Of a stretch of DNA of 64,000 nt, positions 61,806 to 64,000 are shown piece by piece. The notes below the pieces were generated by a model. It was not told the DNA's origin. It saw nothing but the letters and a program-made list of their open reading frames with translations, and searched no databases. Position 1 is the first letter of the stretch; every line of letters begins with the position of its first letter. Position numbers and translations under genes: made by a program. The stretch lies in assembly GCA_034421575.1 (NCBI GenBank), contig DAOUKG010000060.1, positions 62,001 to 126,000 of the forward strand, read 5' to 3'. Source of the stretch: VXLM01 sp034421575 (GTDB taxonomy: Bacteria; Chloroflexota; Dehalococcoidia; Lucifugimonadales; VXLM01).

Positions 61806-62893
61806 GATGCACTCCGCGAATAGAAGGGCAGGGGCTTAACAACCGCCTCGACGATGCGACGCCTGATTTGTATCCACAGCTTGGTGCCAAGCTCCGAAAA
61901 ATCGGTAGGAACATAGCCCAAGCCAATATTCTTGTCAAGCGTAAAGGAGATGCTCCCGCTCGTTACCTCGCCAATTTTGTTCGTGCCGTCGGTTATGTCA
62001 TACCCGTGCCTGGCGATGCCTCGCCCGACCATCTCGAAGCCGACAAGCTTGCGGTCGGTGCCCTCGTCACGGATTCTCCTCAGTGCCTCGCCCGGTATGT
62101 AGTCGTCCCTGTCGACGTCTATGAACCTGTCGATTCCCGCCTCATACGGGTTGACGGAGGTATCCATGTCGTTTCCATGAAGGAGGAAAGCGGCCTCGAG
62201 CCTGAGAAGATCGCGGGAGGCCAGGCCACACGGGGCTATGCCGCATTTGAGCAGCGAATTCCAGACGAATACGACGGTTTCGACCGAGGGCATGATCTCG
62301 TATCCGTCCTCTCCGGTGTACCCCGTGCGTGCGACAAGGACGGCCTCTCCGTCGATATCGACGGGGGCGATTCTGAAGGGGCGGATCTTCTCCAAGGCGT
62401 CCCCGGCAATCTTCGCGAAGAGTTTCTTGACGGAGGGGCCTTGGATGGCGATCATGGCGAGCCGGTCAGAGGCGTCGTTGATCTCGACTGACCCGTCAGC
62501 AGGCGCCCATCGGTGAAGCCACGACGAGACTGCTTCTCGATTGCCCGCGTTGGGGACGTAGAGATAGCGCTCCTCTCCGAGGCGGTAGACGATGTTGTCG
62601 TCGATGATGCCCCCCTCTTCGTTGCAGGTAACGCCGTACTTGGCGCGTCCTGCTCGCAACTTGGTGACATCCGAACTGAATACCCGGCTCACGAACGTCC
62701 CGGCGCCCGGGCCGCTCACGAAGAGCCGGCCCATGTGCGATACGTCGAACATGCCCGCCCGCTCGCGGACTGCATCCACCTCTTCCAGGATGGTGGCGTA
62801 CTGCACAGGCATGTCCCACCCGGAGAATGGGACCATTCGCGCGCGCATCGATACGTGGGTCTGGTGCAGCGGAGTTGTTAGCAGTTCTGACAA
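61802..62893 (-). CDS. gcvT: Aminomethyltransferase (glycine cleavage T protein)
   Basis: 363 aa. TPLHQTHVSMRARMVPFSGWDMPVQY, FDVSHMGRLFVSGPGA, GIIDDNIVYRL, RTGYTGEDGYEI, and CGLASRDLLRLEAAFLLHGNDMD are the conserved blocks. It transfers the methylene group to tetrahydrofolate and frees ammonia. It starts 2 nt after the LLM oxidoreductase stop. Confidence 0.97.
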   Translation of the reverse strand: MSELLTTPLHQTHVSMRARMVPFSGWDMPVQYATILEEVDAVRERAGMFDVSHMGRLFVSGPGAGTFVSRVFSSDVTKLRAGRAKYGVTCNEEGGIIDDNIVYRLGEERYLYVPNAGNREAVSSWLHRWAPADGSVEINDASDRLAMIAIQGPSVKKLFAKIAGDALEKIRPFRIAPVDIDGEAVLVARTGYTGEDGYEIMPSVETVVFVWNSLLKCGIAPCGLASRDLLRLEAAFLLHGNDMDTSVNPYEAGIDRFIDVDRDDYIPGEALRRIRDEGTDRKLVGFEMVGRGIARHGYDITDGTNKIGEVTSGSISFTLDKNIGLGYVPTDFSELGTKLWIQIRRRIVEAVVKPLPFYSRSAS

Positions 62894-62895
62894 TG

Positions 62896-63774
62896 CTACT
62901 CCTCGTCCAAGGCTTCCTTGAATTTTCGTATGGCTTCAATGTGGTCGGAGGGAGTCGGGAGACCTGAATTCATGGTGTTCAGAGATAAGTGCGTCACGCC
63001 CGCCGATTCCCATTCCGACACCCTGCTTTTGGCGTCGCCGAGCAACAGGTCTCTATATCCCAAGACCTTCTCGAATCCCACTGTGGAAGGGTCGCGTCCG
63101 GCGTCTCGCGCGTATGCCTTGACCCTTTCGACAGCCGAGACTGTCTCCTGTGAGGGTTCGTTGCCTCCACCGGCGATGATCCAGCCGTCGCCCATCCTGC
63201 CGATCCGTCGCAGGACGCGGTCATGGTAGCCGCCAAACCAGATGGGGATTGACTTGCGAACGGGTAGGGGATTGATGCCGGCGTCCGTGATCGTGTGCCA
63301 TCGTCCCTCGTAACTTACGAGGTCGTTTGCCCACAGTGCCCTCATCACGTCGATCTGCTCCTCGGAGCGACGGCCCCGGTTGGTGAAGTCCTCTCCCAAG
63401 GCCTCGTATTCCACGCTGTTCCAGCCGATCCCGATGCCGAGCCTGAGCCTGCCGCCGGAGAGCACGTCCACCTCCGCGGCCTGCTTTGCCACGAGGGCGG
63501 TCTGACGCTGTGGAAGTATGAGGATGCCGGTTACGAGTTCGATCTGCCGGGTAAGCCCGGCCACGTAGCCGAACAGCACGAACGGCTCGTGGAACGCGTC
63601 CTCGTGACGGTAGGGGCCTCGGAGCCAGTTGTGGGTCTCTCGATTGGCGCCGAGAACATGGTCGTAGACGAGGAGATGGTCGTATCCGAGCGCCTCGGCA
63701 GTCTGCGCGTAGTCTCGGATTATGACCGGGTCGTTGCCGATTTCAAGTTGTGGGAATACTACGCCGATTTGCAC
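62896..63774 (-). CDS. LLM-class F420-dependent oxidoreductase
   Basis: 292 aa luciferase-like TIM barrel. IGVVFPQLEIGNDP, LGYDHLLVYDHVLGA, LVTGILILPQRQTALVAKQAAEVDVLSGGRLRLGIGIGWNSVEYEALG, and PIWFGG identify the family. Cofactor F420 is more likely than FMN for this subgroup in Chloroflexota, but that is inference. The start is GTG 63774. It is the first gene of the glycine cleavage operon, with no obvious functional link. Confidence 0.87.
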   Translation of the reverse strand: MQIGVVFPQLEIGNDPVIIRDYAQTAEALGYDHLLVYDHVLGANRETHNWLRGPYRHEDAFHEPFVLFGYVAGLTRQIELVTGILILPQRQTALVAKQAAEVDVLSGGRLRLGIGIGWNSVEYEALGEDFTNRGRRSEEQIDVMRALWANDLVSYEGRWHTITDAGINPLPVRKSIPIWFGGYHDRVLRRIGRMGDGWIIAGGGNEPSQETVSAVERVKAYARDAGRDPSTVGFEKVLGYRDLLLGDAKSRVSEWESAGVTHLSLNTMNSGLPTPSDHIEAIRKFKEALDEE

Positions 63775-63802
63775 GCAGGGCCACCGGATTTAGTCTCCGT
63801 CC

Positions 63803-63808
63803 ATTATA
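63803..63808 (-). promoter_or_regulatory. Possible -10 box for the gcv operon
   Basis: TATAAT on the minus strand, about 30 nt upstream of the GTG at 63774. The -35 region is weak (TAGCGT at 63831-63826 with a 17-nt spacer). I see no glycine riboswitch in the 157 nt before the operon. Confidence 0.35.
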
Positions 63809-63931
63809 CGCCAGCGGCGTATGGCACGCTAATTCGGAAGGCAAATGCAGTCAGCGAGGGCAATCTGTGCCGGTGCGTGTCCATGACAGCCAGCCCGTAG
63901 GAATCTACTCGTGGAGCAGTGAGGGCGGGTG

Positions 63932-64000
63932 TTACTGCAGGTCGTGAGGGGTGTAGATCTCGACCGAGTTGTTGATGGCCCTGTTGCGGGCCTCCCCTCC
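63932..64000 (-). CDS. C-terminal end of an unidentified protein
   Basis: Last 22 codons of a minus-strand frame ending at TAA 63934-63932. The tail reads GGEARNRAINNSVEIYTPHD and then Leu-Gln. The residue pattern looks coding, but I cannot name the family from so little. The rest lies beyond the window. Confidence 0.45.
   Translation of the reverse strand, partial: GGEARNRAINNSVEIYTPHDLQ

Noticed and set aside
63775..63931. Glycine riboswitch before the gcv operon
   Set aside because: The stretch is too short, and I see no conserved glycine aptamer core.

Overview
The window is about 64 kb of GC-rich bacterial chromosome, densely coded on both strands, with short overlaps inside operons. 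Gene content suggests a member of the Chloroflexota, probably a Dehalococcoidia or SAR202-like lineage. The pointers are an LLM-class flavin enzyme, an enolase-superfamily enzyme beside a sulfatase, very large FtsX-type permeases, lipoproteins with Pro/Thr linkers, and many short mosaic intergenic repeats. This placement is inference from gene content; there is no rRNA or marker tree here.

Layout. 1-2187: end of an F1Fo ATP synthase operon (atpG tail, atpD, atpC). 2372-16328: mixed housekeeping and envelope genes (citrate synthase, a MidA-type methyltransferase, a TolB-like propeller, a FAD oxidoreductase, a DUF3179 lipoprotein, an amidase, VapBC, an MFS exporter, a thioredoxin-domain lipoprotein). 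16480-17048: tRNA-Leu(CAA) and HicBA. 17105-27108: a catabolic or accessory stretch on the minus strand (methyltransferase, LarA-like protein, M20 peptidase, sulfatase, enolase-superfamily enzyme, membrane glycosyltransferase), separated by repeat clusters. 27163-33761: a strong promoter, a tryptophan-specific T-box leader and the operon trpS-trpE-trpG-PPOX-trpD-trpC-trpF. 33758-43118: Gfo/Idh/MocA oxidoreductase, ADP-ribosylglycohydrolase-like protein, homocysteine methyltransferase, NYN nuclease, two oligopeptide ABC ATPases and a single-chain MmeI-type restriction-modification enzyme. 43948-52702: two giant FtsX-like permeases flanking an eight-bladed PQQ-type propeller. 53083-58538: a YgfZ-like protein, a beta-lactamase-fold protein and a fatty-acid synthesis cluster (two MaoC-type half-dehydratases, plsX, fabG, fabL-like). 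58535-63774: a glycine cleavage operon (LLM oxidoreductase, gcvT, gcvH, gcvPA, gcvPB) on the minus strand.

The most striking signal is at 8232-9479. A DUF3179 lipoprotein is interrupted by one in-frame TGA exactly where the family has the first Cys of its Cys-Pro-Leu-Cys motif. The reading frame and family homology continue unbroken after it. A perfect 8-bp hairpin with a G-first loop begins 13 nt downstream of the TGA, as expected for a bacterial SECIS element. I read this as a selenoprotein rather than a pseudogene.

The second is a repeat mosaic. A 25-nt hairpin module sits cleanly inside three other intergenic repeat families at four places. Other points worth attention are the T-box control of the whole tryptophan operon, the HadAB-like dehydratase pair inside a FabZ-less fatty-acid cluster, and four convergent gene pairs whose stop codons overlap by exactly 4 nt.
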